Assembly: GCF_009649785.1 (NCBI RefSeq)
Contig: NZ_WJOK01000001.1
Span: forward strand, 1-64,000
Direction of reading: 5' to 3'
DNA from: Agrobacterium tumefaciens
GTDB taxonomy: Bacteria; Pseudomonadota; Alphaproteobacteria; Rhizobiales; Rhizobiaceae
Length of the DNA: 64,000 bases
Shown here in pieces: positions 1 through 9,824 of the stretch (its first letter is position 1; each line of letters opens with the position of its first letter). The position numbers were made by a program, and so were the translations under genes. The notes below the pieces were generated by a model. The model saw only the letters and a program-made list of their open reading frames with translations, was not told where the DNA came from and made no database searches.

Positions 1-212
1 GCCTGAATTCCTTCAGACCCCGCAAGCTTCGCCGCCCACGTTTCTCTTTCTTCTCATATTCAATTGTCAAAAAACAGACCGCTCAATGCAGTCACAAAAT
101 CAAACCCCAAAAGCAAAAGCCCTTGGAAAACAACAAGCAGTCAGCTCATCAACATGATTTCTTTAGAACGAAAGACTTCGTCGCCAGCAGCGCCGCCGCC
201 CTCGTTCAGTGA
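1..212 (-). other. 5' leader of an rRNA operon leaving the window
   Basis: Read on the minus strand, this segment resembles the leader that precedes 16S rRNA in Agrobacterium and Rhizobium, as I remember it. An AT-rich transcript start region is followed by TTGACAATTGAATATGAG (near 52-69) and then GAGAAACGTGGGCGGC, a string I associate with rhizobial 16S upstream sequence. The 16S gene itself would lie beyond position 1 and is not seen. No open reading frame here is convincing. The identification rests on remembered sequence similarity plus the strong promoter just upstream, so it is likely but not proven. Confidence 0.6.
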
Positions 213-218
213 GCGGAC

Positions 219-247
219 TTATAAGAGATCACCCACAAACAAGTCAA
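219..247 (-). promoter_or_regulatory. Strong sigma-70 promoter, probably for the rRNA operon
   Basis: On the minus strand TTGACT (247-242) and TTATAA (224-219) are separated by 17 bases. Upstream of the -35 (about 250-340 on the plus strand) is a very A/T-rich tract, as expected of an UP element at an rRNA promoter. It reads towards position 1, away from hutC, whose stop lies at 429-431. Confidence 0.65.
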
Positions 248-428
248 CACACCAAAATACAAATCCTAAAAAAAACATTCAAAATATTGATTTTAAATGA
301 GAGTTTGAAATTAGTCATACAAACTAACAGATTTTAACGTTTCGGAGCTGCATGACGGGAGCTAGGACTTTTCCTACCACGACGAGGGCGCTCTCTTGGG
401 CATTGCAGGCATTGCGCCCTTCCCAGTC

Positions 429-1154
429 TTATTCGGAAGACGGGCTGAAACGGGCGACCAGAGCGTGCGCATTGCCGGGATAGGTGAAGCGTACATAGGT
501 GACGGCACCCGAATTGCTCCATGTGCGCCGCTCCACGACAAGGCAGGCCTGCCTGTCGGAGATACCCAACAGGCGTGCCACATCTTTCGAGGGCGTTTCG
601 GCACTGATGCGGTGTTCGGCATTGCTCCAGGGAACATGGCCAAGCAGCCAGGGTCCGGGTGCAATCTCCGTGAAGTCGATTTCAGCGGCATCGGGAACGG
701 TTGCCAGATTGACGAGACGCTGCTCGATACAGAATTCCCGCGTGCCCGCAAAATGAATGCAGACGATATCGAGCAGCGATGTACCAATGGCAATATCGAG
801 ACTTGTCCGATCCTCACGCTTCGCGACACGCTGTGTGCGCTTCAGGACCTTGAAGCCATATTCCAGGCCAAGGGATTCGACTTCCGCCCTGATATCGTGG
901 ATTTCGAGAACCGCGGACTGGATCTGCGGCTGGCGGACGAAACTGCCGGATTTCTTGCGGCGCTCGATCAAGCCGGCCTTCACAAGCTGGCCCATGACCT
1001 TGTTGACGGTCATGCGGGAGCAATCGTAGTGGGTGGCGAGATCAATCTCGAAAGGCAACCGGTGACCCGGCGGCCATTCGCCCGATACGATCCGGCCCTC
1101 GATATCACCGAGGATTCGCTGGTGCAGGGTTTGCCCGGCCGATGCTTTCGTCAC
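429..1154 (-). CDS. hutC: HutC, GntR/UTRA-family repressor of histidine utilisation
   Basis: This is a GntR-type winged-helix DNA-binding domain (first ~75 residues, with SRMTVNKVMGQLVKAGLIERR as the recognition region) followed by a UTRA ligand-binding domain. HutC proteins repress hut genes and release DNA when urocanate binds. The longest frame starts at a TTG (1172). I chose the GTG at 1154, because GGAAGG lies about nine bases upstream and the protein then begins directly before the HTH (241 residues). It sits 48 bases downstream of hutF in the same direction, so the two are probably co-transcribed. Function is assigned from family and context. Confidence 0.88.
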   Translation of the reverse strand: MTKASAGQTLHQRILGDIEGRIVSGEWPPGHRLPFEIDLATHYDCSRMTVNKVMGQLVKAGLIERRKKSGSFVRQPQIQSAVLEIHDIRAEVESLGLEYGFKVLKRTQRVAKREDRTSLDIAIGTSLLDIVCIHFAGTREFCIEQRLVNLATVPDAAEIDFTEIAPGPWLLGHVPWSNAEHRISAETPSKDVARLLGISDRQACLVVERRTWSNSGAVTYVRFTYPGNAHALVARFSPSSE

Positions 1155-1202
1155 GTCCGCAATGCCTTCCAACGGCTCGATGTCGTTCCTATCGAGCGCA
1201 TA

Positions 1203-2549
1203 TCAGCTATCGACAAGTTCGGCCATGACCTTGTTGAAGCGATCCGATATTTCGCGGCGATGGACGTGCCGGCCCGCTTGCACCAGTTTTTTACCGCGCA
1301 CCCAGACGGTATCGACGTGGACGCTACTCGCGAACATCCACTGGTCGAGAATCTGGGATGCCGGAAGATGGGGAACGGCCGAGCAATCAAGCGCGACAAA
1401 ATCAGCGCTTTTTCCCGCTTCTATCTGATTTTTTGAATCCAGCGCCCTGCCACCGCCTTGAAGCGCCTGCTGGAACAGTTTCTCGCCCGTGGAACGGCCG
1501 ACATCGGCGATGACATTTCGCGCCCGAAGCGACAGGCGCTGCGAATATTCGAGCATCCGCAATTCTTCCGGCACGGAGATCAAAATGTTGGAATCCGAAC
1601 CGACACCGTAATGGCCGCCTTCCGCGATGAAACCGGGAGCGGGGAAGATGCCGTCGCCAAGATTGGCCTCGGTGATGGGGCAAAGGCCGGCAACGGCACC
1701 GCTTTTTGCCATGCGGCGAGTTTCGGCTTGTGTCATATGCGTCGCATGGATAAGGCACCAGCGCTCATCGACCGGCGCATTCTGCAAAAGCCACTCCACC
1801 GGCCGCGCACCTGAAAAGGCGAGCGAGTCCTCGATTTCCTTGACCTGCTCCGCCACATGAATGTGGATCGGGCCGCCTTTCGCCAGCGGTTCGATCGCCG
1901 CCAGTTCTTCACCAGTTACGGCACGGAGACTGTGTGGCGCGATGCCGAGCGTTGCACCGGGAAGCCCATTCACCACGGCTTGGGCGCCCTGCATGAGCCT
2001 TTCGTAACTGTCGAGCGAATGGATGAAACGTTTCTGACCGTCTATTGGCGCCTGACCGCCGAAACCGGAATGCGCATAAAATACCGGCAGCAAAGTCAGG
2101 CCGATACCCGTTTGCGAGGCGGCGGCACCGATACGTTCGGCCATTTCGGCGATATTGCCGTAATGTGAACCATCCATATCGTTATGCAGGTAATGAAATT
2201 CACCGACCCGTCCAAAACCGGCTTCCAGCATTTCCATATAAAGCTGGGCAGCAACCGCCTCGACATGATCCGGTGTCATCGACAGCGCGAATTTGTACAT
2301 GACCGTGCGCCAGCTCCAGAAGCTGTCATCGGCAGGTCCGCGAATTTCAGCAAGCCCTGCCATGGCCCGCTGAAAGGCATGGCTGTGGAGATTGGGCATG
2401 GCTGGCACGATAACGGCATGCCGTTCATCCTGCGGCTGCGGAGAAACACCGGGTTCGACGGATGAAACAGCACCGCCCCTGCAGTGGATGCGAACATCTT
2501 GCACCCACCCATCGGCCAGAAGTGCTGCGCCCGCGTGAATTACCGTCAT
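1203..2549 (-). CDS. hutF: HutF, formimidoylglutamate deiminase
   Basis: This 448-residue protein is of the amidohydrolase superfamily. It deaminates N-formimino-L-glutamate to N-formyl-L-glutamate and ammonia, in the five-step histidine pathway that continues with HutG. The metal-binding HSHAFQRA motif is at residues 55-62, with further His ligands downstream (HIHVAEQ, and HATHMT). A strong ribosome site (AGGAGAGGG) precedes the ATG at 2549. It is divergent from hutI across a 115-base control region and lies upstream of hutC on the same strand. Presence of both HutF and HutG fits the formylglutamate route of nitrogen recovery. Confidence 0.93.
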   Translation of the reverse strand: MTVIHAGAALLADGWVQDVRIHCRGGAVSSVEPGVSPQPQDERHAVIVPAMPNLHSHAFQRAMAGLAEIRGPADDSFWSWRTVMYKFALSMTPDHVEAVAAQLYMEMLEAGFGRVGEFHYLHNDMDGSHYGNIAEMAERIGAAASQTGIGLTLLPVFYAHSGFGGQAPIDGQKRFIHSLDSYERLMQGAQAVVNGLPGATLGIAPHSLRAVTGEELAAIEPLAKGGPIHIHVAEQVKEIEDSLAFSGARPVEWLLQNAPVDERWCLIHATHMTQAETRRMAKSGAVAGLCPITEANLGDGIFPAPGFIAEGGHYGVGSDSNILISVPEELRMLEYSQRLSLRARNVIADVGRSTGEKLFQQALQGGGRALDSKNQIEAGKSADFVALDCSAVPHLPASQILDQWMFASSVHVDTVWVRGKKLVQAGRHVHRREISDRFNKVMAELVDS

Positions 2550-2623
2550 GCCACCCTCTCCTCTTGATCTCTTCTGACAAGGCCACGTCGCATACGAAAT
2601 TACGGCTTGCCAACATGATTATT

Positions 2624-2635
2624 ATGTATATACAT
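2624..2635. promoter_or_regulatory. Putative HutC operator between hutF and hutI
   Basis: ATGTATATACAT is a perfect 12-base palindrome in the short divergent hutF-hutI region. HutC sites in other proteobacteria have a TGTATATACA-like core, so this is the natural operator candidate. It would overlap the -10 region of the promoter facing hutI (possible -35 TTGCCA at 2607-2612), which suits repression. Assignment is by pattern and position only. Confidence 0.6.
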
Positions 2636-2664
2636 TTGACACATAAAAGAAAGGCGAAAAGCAA

Positions 2665-3924
2665 ATGCCAGGGAACAAATATACAAAGGGAATGGCGACG
2701 GGTGACACTACCGCATTGTGGCGCAATGCCCGGCTGGCGACGTTTGATCCTACCATGGAAGGCATCGGCGCTATCGAAAATGCAGCCATTGCCATACGCA
2801 ACGACCGCATCGTCTTTGCCGGCGCTGAAAGCGATCTGCCCGCCGACCTGGCAACGGCCGACGAGATAACCGATTGTGAGGGACGCTGGATCACCCCGGC
2901 CCTGATAGACTGCCACACACATCTGGTCTTCGGCGGCAACCGCGCCATGGAATTCGAAATGCGCCTCAATGGCGCGACCTATGAGGAGATCGCCAAAGCG
3001 GGCGGTGGTATCGTTTCTTCGGTACGCGACACGCGCGCCCTCTCGGAAGAGGCTTTGGTGGCACAGGCATTGCCCCGTCTGGATACGCTTCTGGCGGAGG
3101 GTGTCTCGACCCTCGAAATAAAATCCGGTTACGGTCTTGATATCGAAACCGAACTGAAAATGCTGCGCGTCGCCCGCAAACTTGAGACACTACGGCCCGT
3201 TAGAATCGTCACCAGCTACCTGGCCGCGCATGCGACACCGGCCGAATATAAGGGCCGTAACGCCGACTACATTATGGACGTGGTTCTGCCGGGGCTGGAA
3301 AAAGCCAATGCGGAAGGACTGGCGGATGCGGTTGACGGTTTTTGCGAAGGCATCGCCTTTTCCGTTGAGGAAATCACCCGGGTTTTCGAGGCGGCAAAAC
3401 AGTACGGTCTTCCCGTCAAGCTGCATGCCGAACAGCTTTCCAACCTCGGCGGTACGGAGCTTGCCGCATCCTACGGTGCGCTTTCCGCCGATCATCTGGA
3501 ATATCTTGATGAGGCCGGTGCAAAAGCACTGGCTAAAGCAGGAACGGTGGCCGTGCTTCTGCCCGGGGCCTTTTACGCGCTCCGGGAAAAACAGCTGCCC
3601 CCGGTTCAGGCCCTGCGCGATGCAGGCGCTGACATCGCGCTGGCTACCGATTGCAATCCTGGCACCTCACCACTGACTTCCCTGTTGCTGACCATGAATA
3701 TGGGTGCCACGCTTTTTCGCATGACGGTGGAGGAATGCCTGACGGCGACCACACGCAATGCCGCAAAGGCGCTCGGCCTGCTTGCGGAAACCGGCACGCT
3801 GGAAGCAGGAAAATCCGCTGATTTCATCATCTGGGATATCGAACGCCCGGCTGAACTTGTCTACCGCATCGGCTTCAACCCGCTCCACGCCCGCATTTTC
3901 AAGGGACAGAAGGTTTCTACATGA
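2665..3924 (+). CDS. hutI: HutI, imidazolonepropionase
   Basis: This 419-residue zinc or iron-dependent amidohydrolase opens 4-imidazolone-5-propanoate to N-formimino-L-glutamate, the third step of histidine breakdown. The metal motif CHTHLVFGG is at residues 83-91 (His84, His86), and later His and Asp ligands appear in LHAEQL and ATDCNPGT. An upstream GAAAGG supports the ATG at 2665; a second in-frame ATG at 2692 is possible. Its TGA overlaps the hutH start by four bases (ATGA), so translation of the pair is likely coupled. It is the first gene of hutI-hutH-hutG-hutU. Confidence 0.95.
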   Translation: MPGNKYTKGMATGDTTALWRNARLATFDPTMEGIGAIENAAIAIRNDRIVFAGAESDLPADLATADEITDCEGRWITPALIDCHTHLVFGGNRAMEFEMRLNGATYEEIAKAGGGIVSSVRDTRALSEEALVAQALPRLDTLLAEGVSTLEIKSGYGLDIETELKMLRVARKLETLRPVRIVTSYLAAHATPAEYKGRNADYIMDVVLPGLEKANAEGLADAVDGFCEGIAFSVEEITRVFEAAKQYGLPVKLHAEQLSNLGGTELAASYGALSADHLEYLDEAGAKALAKAGTVAVLLPGAFYALREKQLPPVQALRDAGADIALATDCNPGTSPLTSLLLTMNMGATLFRMTVEECLTATTRNAAKALGLLAETGTLEAGKSADFIIWDIERPAELVYRIGFNPLHARIFKGQKVST

Positions 3925-5456
3925 CTATCACGCTTCACCCCGGCAATGTGACCCTTGCTGAACTTGCCGCAATCTACTGGGATAACGGCACAGCGAAACT
4001 CGACCGTTCGTTCGATGCCGGCATAGAAAAAGCAGCGGCCCGCATCGCCGAGATCGCCGCCGGCAATGCGCCGGTCTATGGCATCAATACCGGTTTCGGC
4101 AAACTCGCCTCGATCAAGATCGACGCAGCCGATGTTGCGACGCTGCAGCGTAACCTCATCCTGTCGCATTGCTGCGGCGTCGGTGCGGCGCTTCCGGAAA
4201 ATGTCGTGCGCCTGATCATGGCGCTGAAGCTGATTTCGCTTGGTCGCGGCGCCTCCGGCGTGCGGCTGGAACTGGTGCGGCTGATTGAGGACATGCTGGA
4301 AAAGGGTGTCATCCCTTCCATTCCGGAAAAGGGTTCGGTCGGAGCGTCGGGCGATCTCGCACCGCTTGCCCATATGGCCGCCGTGATGATGGGCGAAGGC
4401 GAGGCTTTCTATGAAGGTACGCTTCTGCCCGCCGGCGAAGCTCTCACTAGAGCCGGGCTGACCCCGGTCGTGCTCGCCGCCAAGGAAGGGTTGGCGCTGA
4501 TCAACGGCACGCAAACCTCGACGGCGCTGGCGCTTGCCGGTCTTTTCCGCGCTCACCGCGCGGCACAGGCAGCGCTGATAACAGGTGCGCTTTCCACCGA
4601 TGCCGCCATGGGTTCTTCGGCTCCGTTCCATCCCGATATTCACACATTGCGCGGCCACAAGGGCCAGATCGATGCGGGGGCTGCACTGCGCAACCTGCTG
4701 GAAGGATCCGAAATCCGTGTCAGCCATATCGAAGGCGACGAGCGCGTTCAGGATCCCTATTGCATCCGCTGCCAGCCGCAGGTGGACGGCGCCTGCCTCG
4801 ATCTTCTGCGACAGGTAGCCCGCACGCTTGAAATCGAAGCCAATGCCGTGACGGACAATCCGCTGGTGCTTTCCGACAATTCCGTCGTATCCGGGGGCAA
4901 CTTCCACGCTGAACCGGTGGCATTTGCCGCCGACCAGACGGCGCTTGCCATCTGCGAAATCGGCGCGATCGCGCAACGCCGCGTGGCGCTGCTTGTCGAT
5001 CCGGCTCTATCCTATGGCCTTCCGGCATTTTTATCGAAAAAACCGGGGCTGAATTCCGGCCTGATGATTGCCGAAGTCACCTCCGCTGCGCTGATGAGCG
5101 AGAACAAGCAGATGGCTCATCCGGCTTCGGTCGATTCGACGCCAACCTCAGCCAATCAGGAAGACCATGTCTCCATGGCCTGCCACGGCGCGCGCCGCCT
5201 GCTACCGATGACGGAGAACCTTTTCGCCATCCTCGGCATCGAGGCGCTTTCGGCGGTTCAGGGCGTTGAGCTGCGTGGGCCATTGAAAACCAGCGCGGAG
5301 CTGCAAAAGGCAATCGCCGTGCTGCGTCAGGCGATCCCTTCACTGGAAGAGGACCGTTATATGGCGCCGGATCTGAAGGCGGCATCCGACCTTATTGCGA
5401 CCGGCGCTCTTGTGTCCGTGATCTCCGACGGCATTCTTCCGAAGCTGGAGGCGTAA
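3921..5456 (+). CDS. hutH: HutH, histidine ammonia-lyase
   Basis: HutH removes ammonia from L-histidine to give urocanate, the committing step of the pathway. The 511-residue length is normal for the family. Ala-Ser-Gly at residues 142-144, within [14 protein letters not shown], is the triad that cyclises to the MIO electrophile. The family sequence YGINTGFG occurs near residue 53. The start overlaps hutI by four bases, and hutG begins one base after the stop, so the gene is embedded in a tight operon. Product urocanate is also the expected inducer recognised by HutC. Confidence 0.97.
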   Translation: MTITLHPGNVTLAELAAIYWDNGTAKLDRSFDAGIEKAAARIAEIAAGNAPVYGINTGFGKLASIKIDAADVATLQRNLILSHCCGVGAALPENVVRLIMALKLISLGRGASGVRLELVRLIEDMLEKGVIPSIPEKGSVGASGDLAPLAHMAAVMMGEGEAFYEGTLLPAGEALTRAGLTPVVLAAKEGLALINGTQTSTALALAGLFRAHRAAQAALITGALSTDAAMGSSAPFHPDIHTLRGHKGQIDAGAALRNLLEGSEIRVSHIEGDERVQDPYCIRCQPQVDGACLDLLRQVARTLEIEANAVTDNPLVLSDNSVVSGGNFHAEPVAFAADQTALAICEIGAIAQRRVALLVDPALSYGLPAFLSKKPGLNSGLMIAEVTSAALMSENKQMAHPASVDSTPTSANQEDHVSMACHGARRLLPMTENLFAILGIEALSAVQGVELRGPLKTSAELQKAIAVLRQAIPSLEEDRYMAPDLKAASDLIATGALVSVISDGILPKLEA

Positions 5457-5457
5457 G

Positions 5458-6276
5458 ATGCGCGTCTTCGATATTAAAAAAGGCACATCGCCCGTCATTC
5501 TCGGCCTGCCCCACACCGGCACCGATGTTCCGGCAGCGATTTGGCAACGCTTGAACGACAACGGCAAGATGCTTGCCGATACCGACTGGCATATTCAAGG
5601 TCTCTACGCGGATCTGCTCCCCGACGCGACGACGGTTCGCGCCACCTTTCATCGTTATGTGATCGATGCCAACCGCGATCCTGAAGGCGTTAGCCTCTAT
5701 CCGGGACAAAACACCACAGGCCTTGTTCCGGAAACCGATTTCGACGGCAAATCGATCTGGAATGAGGGGCAGGAACCGAATCAGGACGACATAGTCTCTC
5801 GGCTGGAAACGTTTCATGCACCCTACCACGCGGCCCTTGCCGCGGAAATCGAGCGGGTTAAGGCCATTCACGGCATCGCCATTCTCTATGATTGCCATTC
5901 GATCCGCTCGCATATCCCGTTCCTGTTCGAAGGCAAGCTGCCGGATTTCAACATCGGTACGGATATGGGCAGGACCTGCGACCCAGCCATCGAGACAATG
6001 GCGGTCGAAGCGACCGCTACGGCAGAAGGTTACACCAGCATTCTCAACGGTCGCTTCAAGGGTGGCTGGACGACACGCCACTACGGAAAGCCCGAAACCG
6101 GCGTGCACGCCATCCAGATGGAACTGGCGCAATCCACCCATCTAACGACAGAGGCACCGCCGTTTGCCTATGACGACGCGAAGGCCACCAAGCTTCGTAT
6201 CCACCTGAAAGACATTCTCACGCGCATCGAAACGACTGCGCTGACACTCGCACACACCAAAAGGGGAACCAAATGA
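5458..6276 (+). CDS. hutG: HutG, N-formylglutamate deformylase
   Basis: This 272-residue member of the N-formylglutamate amidohydrolase family hydrolyses the HutF product to glutamate and formate. An N-terminal [10 protein letters not shown] segment and the central [12 protein letters not shown] segment carry the conserved His and Asp typical of the family. It lies between hutH (one-base gap) and hutU (four-base ATGA overlap). A second, more distant family member is encoded near the other end of the window (62030-62914). Assignment is firm from sequence and operon position. Confidence 0.93.
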   Translation: MRVFDIKKGTSPVILGLPHTGTDVPAAIWQRLNDNGKMLADTDWHIQGLYADLLPDATTVRATFHRYVIDANRDPEGVSLYPGQNTTGLVPETDFDGKSIWNEGQEPNQDDIVSRLETFHAPYHAALAAEIERVKAIHGIAILYDCHSIRSHIPFLFEGKLPDFNIGTDMGRTCDPAIETMAVEATATAEGYTSILNGRFKGGWTTRHYGKPETGVHAIQMELAQSTHLTTEAPPFAYDDAKATKLRIHLKDILTRIETTALTLAHTKRGTK

Positions 6277-7946
6277 CCAATCCTCGTCACAATATCCGCG
6301 ACGTCCGCGCTGCGCGTGGAACCGAGCTGACCGCGAAATCGTGGATGACAGAAGCGCCGCTGCGCATGCTGATGAATAATCTCGATCCTGAAGTGGCCGA
6401 GAACCCGCATGAACTTGTGGTTTATGGTGGCATCGGCCGTGCCGCCCGCACCTGGGCGGATTTCGACAAGATCGTCGCGACCCTGCGCGACCTTAACGAA
6501 GATGAAACGCTGATGGTCCAGTCCGGTAAACCGGTCGGCGTCTTCCGCACCCACAAGGATGCGCCACGCGTGCTGATTGCCAACTCCAACCTCGTGCCGC
6601 ACTGGGCGACATGGGATCATTTCAATGAGCTGGATAAAAAGGGTCTTGCCATGTACGGCCAGATGACCGCCGGTTCGTGGATCTATATCGGCAGCCAGGG
6701 CATCGTGCAGGGCACCTACGAAACCTTCGTCGAGGCCGGTCGTCAGCACTATAATGGCGATCTCACAGGCAAATGGGTTCTGACCGGCGGCCTTGGCGGC
6801 ATGGGCGGCGCCCAGCCACTTGCCGCCGTGATGGCCGGTGCCTGCTGCCTTGCCATTGAATGCAATCCCGATTCGATCGATTTCCGTCTGCGCACCCGCT
6901 ACGTCGATGCCCGCGCCGAAACTCTTGATGAGGCGATGGAGATGATTGAGCGCTGGACAGCCGCCGGTGAGGCGAAGTCCGTCGGCCTGCTCGGCAACAC
7001 GGCTGAAATCCTGCCGGAAATGGTCCGCCGCGGCATCCGTCCAGACATGGTAACCGACCAGACCTCAGCGCACGACCCGATCAACGGCTATCTGCCGAAG
7101 GGCTGGACGATGGCCAAGTGGAAGGAAAAGCGCGAGAGCGACCCGAAAGCCGTCGAAAAAGCTGCCCGTGCCTCGATGCGCGAACATGTCGAAGCGATGA
7201 TTGCCTTCCAGGACATGGGCATACCGACTTTCGACTACGGCAACAACATCCGCCAGGTGGCAAAAGAAGAAGGGCTGGAAAACGCTTTCGCCTTCCCGGG
7301 CTTCGTTCCGGCCTATATCCGCCCGCTGTTTTGCCGCGGCGTCGGCCCGTTCCGCTGGGCGGCACTATCGGGTGATCCGGAAGACATCCGCAAGACCGAC
7401 GCCAAGGTGAAGGAACTGCTGCCCGACAACAAGCACCTGCACAATTGGCTTGATATGGCCGCCGAGCGCATCGCCTTCCAGGGCCTGCCGGCGCGTATCT
7501 GCTGGGTTGGCCTTGGTGATCGCCATCGTCTCGGTCTTGCTTTCAACGAAATGGTCAAGAACGGCGAGCTCAGCGCTCCGATCGTCATCGGCCGCGACCA
7601 CCTCGACAGCGGCTCCGTCGCCTCGCCGAACCGCGAGACCGAAGCCATGCAGGACGGTTCGGATGCCGTATCCGACTGGCCGCTGCTGAACGCGCTGCTC
7701 AATACCGCATCCGGCGCGACATGGGTTTCCCTCCACCACGGCGGCGGTGTCGGCATGGGCTTTTCCCAGCATTCCGGAATGGTCATCTGCTGCGACGGCA
7801 CCGATGACGCGGCCCGCCGCATAGAGCGCGTGCTGTGGAACGACCCGGCAACCGGCGTTATGCGCCATGCCGATGCCGGTTACGAAATCGCCGTGGAATG
7901 CGCAAAAGAGCAGGGCCTGCGACTGCCCGGCATTCTCGGTAACTAA
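6273..7946 (+). CDS. hutU: HutU, urocanate hydratase
   Basis: This 557-residue enzyme adds water to urocanate, giving 4-imidazolone-5-propanoate, and uses tightly bound NAD+ as an electrophile. The length is standard. A glycine-rich NAD-binding stretch ([14 protein letters not shown]) lies near residue 170, and the C-terminal [14 protein letters not shown] segment is characteristic of urocanases. It is the last gene of the hutIHGU operon; its ATG overlaps hutG by four bases, and a hairpin terminator starts ten bases after its stop. Confidence 0.97.
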   Translation: MTNPRHNIRDVRAARGTELTAKSWMTEAPLRMLMNNLDPEVAENPHELVVYGGIGRAARTWADFDKIVATLRDLNEDETLMVQSGKPVGVFRTHKDAPRVLIANSNLVPHWATWDHFNELDKKGLAMYGQMTAGSWIYIGSQGIVQGTYETFVEAGRQHYNGDLTGKWVLTGGLGGMGGAQPLAAVMAGACCLAIECNPDSIDFRLRTRYVDARAETLDEAMEMIERWTAAGEAKSVGLLGNTAEILPEMVRRGIRPDMVTDQTSAHDPINGYLPKGWTMAKWKEKRESDPKAVEKAARASMREHVEAMIAFQDMGIPTFDYGNNIRQVAKEEGLENAFAFPGFVPAYIRPLFCRGVGPFRWAALSGDPEDIRKTDAKVKELLPDNKHLHNWLDMAAERIAFQGLPARICWVGLGDRHRLGLAFNEMVKNGELSAPIVIGRDHLDSGSVASPNRETEAMQDGSDAVSDWPLLNALLNTASGATWVSLHHGGGVGMGFSQHSGMVICCDGTDDAARRIERVLWNDPATGVMRHADAGYEIAVECAKEQGLRLPGILGN

Positions 7947-7956
7947 AGAAAAAACT

Positions 7957-7984
7957 CGGCGCAGTCTTCAGGCTGCGCCGTTTA
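7957..7984 (+). terminator. Rho-independent terminator after hutU
   Basis: CGGCGCAG (7957-7964) pairs perfectly with CTGCGCCG (7973-7980) around an eight-base loop, followed by TTTAT. It closes the hutIHGU operon. Confidence 0.8.
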
Positions 7985-8167
7985 TCTGATCCGGGAAGAG
8001 AGCCGCGATCCACCCATCGTACAGTGCCGACAGCGGTGCCGCATCAGTTTCGACGCCGCTGTCGGCGGCCGGTGGAACTTCTGGTCTGTCTGCGGCTTTC
8101 TTACGTTGCTGTTTTTAACCGACCGACTGTATGCTCGTTTGAAAGCCGCGCTAACCGTTAGGCAGGC

Positions 8168-9199
8168 ATGAAGGACATGGTAGATCAAAGAATGGCGTAC
8201 AGGTTCCTTCCGCTTGCCTTTACCCTCCTGCTCGGGGCACTTCTTCCGGTTTCCGCTACGAATGCCGTGGCGTCCGAAAAGCAGCAAAATGTTCCCGTGC
8301 GGATCGATGTGGGCGGCTACAAGCTGAACAGCATCTTGGTCGAGCCGGGAAAAAGCGCCGAGCTTCCGCCGATCCTCTTCATTCACGGCGCAAGCGCCAG
8401 TCTCTATGATCCGATGTTTTCGTTTCTCGAAAAGCTCAGAGGCCGTGCAAAACTGCTATTTGTCGACAGGCCAGGGCACGGCAATTCGGATATCGGCGGC
8501 AAGGCAAATATTCTCCCGGATGGACAGGCGGACGCCATTGCCCAGCTTATGAAAAAGCGAGGCGTCCCGAGAGCGATTATCGTCGGACATTCCTTTGGCG
8601 GCGCCATCGCGGCATCGCTTGCGGTCCGTCATCCGGAGATGGTCGCGGGCCTCGTATTCCTTTCTCCCGCTGTCTATCCGTGGGAGGGCGGCATCGCCTG
8701 GTATTACACAGCGGCAAATGCGCCCTTTACCGGTCCGCTGTTCAGCACCTTCATTGCTCCGCCCGCCGGCCTCCTGGCATTGGATCAGGCAACGCGCGGT
8801 GTTTTTGCACCCAATTCCAGACCCACCGGTTATGTGGAAGCAACGCATTCCGTGGCGGCCCTGCGGCCCAGGGCCTTTCGGCACAATGCGCAGGAGGTCG
8901 CGGCTCTCAATGAATGGGCGCGTGGAGCTTCCTCGGAGTATCGGCGCATCACGGCACCAACCGTCATCATAACCGGTGATACGGACACGATCGTCTCGCC
9001 AGAGGTGCATTCCCGTCATCTGGCCAGAGATATTCGCGGCTCCACTTTGATCGTCGTGCATAATCTCGGGCATAAATCTGACTATGTCGCCAGTGACCTT
9101 GCCATTGCCGCGATCGAAAAGGTTGCCGGCCGGCCATCCGATTTAAAGGCGGTCCAAAAAACGATTGAGCGACGCATCGAGAATGATCGCGGATCATAA
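8168..9199 (+). CDS. Secreted alpha/beta-hydrolase
   Basis: This 343-residue protein starts with a Sec-type signal peptide (hydrophobic FLPLAFTLLLGALLPVSA, ending about residue 30), so it is probably periplasmic or membrane-attached. The mature part is an alpha/beta-hydrolase fold: the oxyanion FIHGAS segment, the nucleophile elbow VGHSFGGAIA, a late acidic residue in ITGDTDTIV, and the catalytic His in NLGHKSDY. The substrate cannot be told from sequence. It lies between the hut operon terminator and hutD with about 200 bases of upstream space, so it probably has its own promoter and need not belong to histidine metabolism. Confidence 0.85.
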   Translation: MKDMVDQRMAYRFLPLAFTLLLGALLPVSATNAVASEKQQNVPVRIDVGGYKLNSILVEPGKSAELPPILFIHGASASLYDPMFSFLEKLRGRAKLLFVDRPGHGNSDIGGKANILPDGQADAIAQLMKKRGVPRAIIVGHSFGGAIAASLAVRHPEMVAGLVFLSPAVYPWEGGIAWYYTAANAPFTGPLFSTFIAPPAGLLALDQATRGVFAPNSRPTGYVEATHSVAALRPRAFRHNAQEVAALNEWARGASSEYRRITAPTVIITGDTDTIVSPEVHSRHLARDIRGSTLIVVHNLGHKSDYVASDLAIAAIEKVAGRPSDLKAVQKTIERRIENDRGS

Positions 9200-9242
9200 A
9201 CTTCCGCCCCCGCCCCCTTAACGACCCGATTCTGGACATCAC

Positions 9243-9812
9243 ATGAGAATATTACGCGCTTCCGAATACAAAACCATGCCGTGGAAAAATGGCGGCGGCG
9301 TTACGGTGGAAATCGCCATCCATCCGCCGGGTGCTTCCGTGGATGCATTCGACTGGCGCGTCAGCATGGCGACCGTTGCTCAGGACGGGCCATTTTCCAG
9401 CTTCCCCGGCATAGACCGCACGCTTGCGATTATCGAGGGAAACGGCCTTGAACTTGCTATTTCGGGTCATGAGCCGGTGGCGCTGACGACGAAGAGTACC
9501 CCCCTGCCCTTTGCCGCCGATGTTCCCGTAGATGCGACCCTGATGGACGGCGCGATCGTCGACCTGAACGTCATGACCCGCCGCTCATCCTTCGCCCACA
9601 GCGTGCAAAGACTATCCGGCAGCCGCTCGATGCAGGCGGCAACGGGAACAAGGCTGATCCTCGCGCTCGATCCTCTGACGGTCGCCGTCAACAACGACAC
9701 AGCCCGGCTGGAGAAGCTGGATAGCGTTTTCATCACGGAAAGCGTGCCCTTCACCATCGAGGCAGATCATGGTGAAGGCATATTCTTTCTGATCACGCTA
9801 CAAGATATCTGA
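9243..9812 (+). CDS. hutD: HutD/Ves-family cupin-like protein
   Basis: This 189-residue protein begins MRILRASEYKTMPWKNGGG; the MPWKNGGG motif followed by TVEI is typical of the HutD/Ves family. HutD occurs in many hut clusters, and in Pseudomonas it has been proposed to act as a governor that limits hut induction; Ves of E. coli is an environmental stress relative. No enzymatic activity is established. Here it is separated from hutU by the unrelated hydrolase. It is convergent with the peptidase gene, whose stop lies 13 bases away. Confidence 0.85.
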   Translation: MRILRASEYKTMPWKNGGGVTVEIAIHPPGASVDAFDWRVSMATVAQDGPFSSFPGIDRTLAIIEGNGLELAISGHEPVALTTKSTPLPFAADVPVDATLMDGAIVDLNVMTRRSSFAHSVQRLSGSRSMQAATGTRLILALDPLTVAVNNDTARLEKLDSVFITESVPFTIEADHGEGIFFLITLQDI

Positions 9813-9824
9813 AGCGCCGCTGCC

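Noticed and set aside
64..300. 78-codon plus-strand frame at the left edge
   Set aside because: A/T-rich, no ribosome site, and antisense to the probable rRNA leader and promoter.
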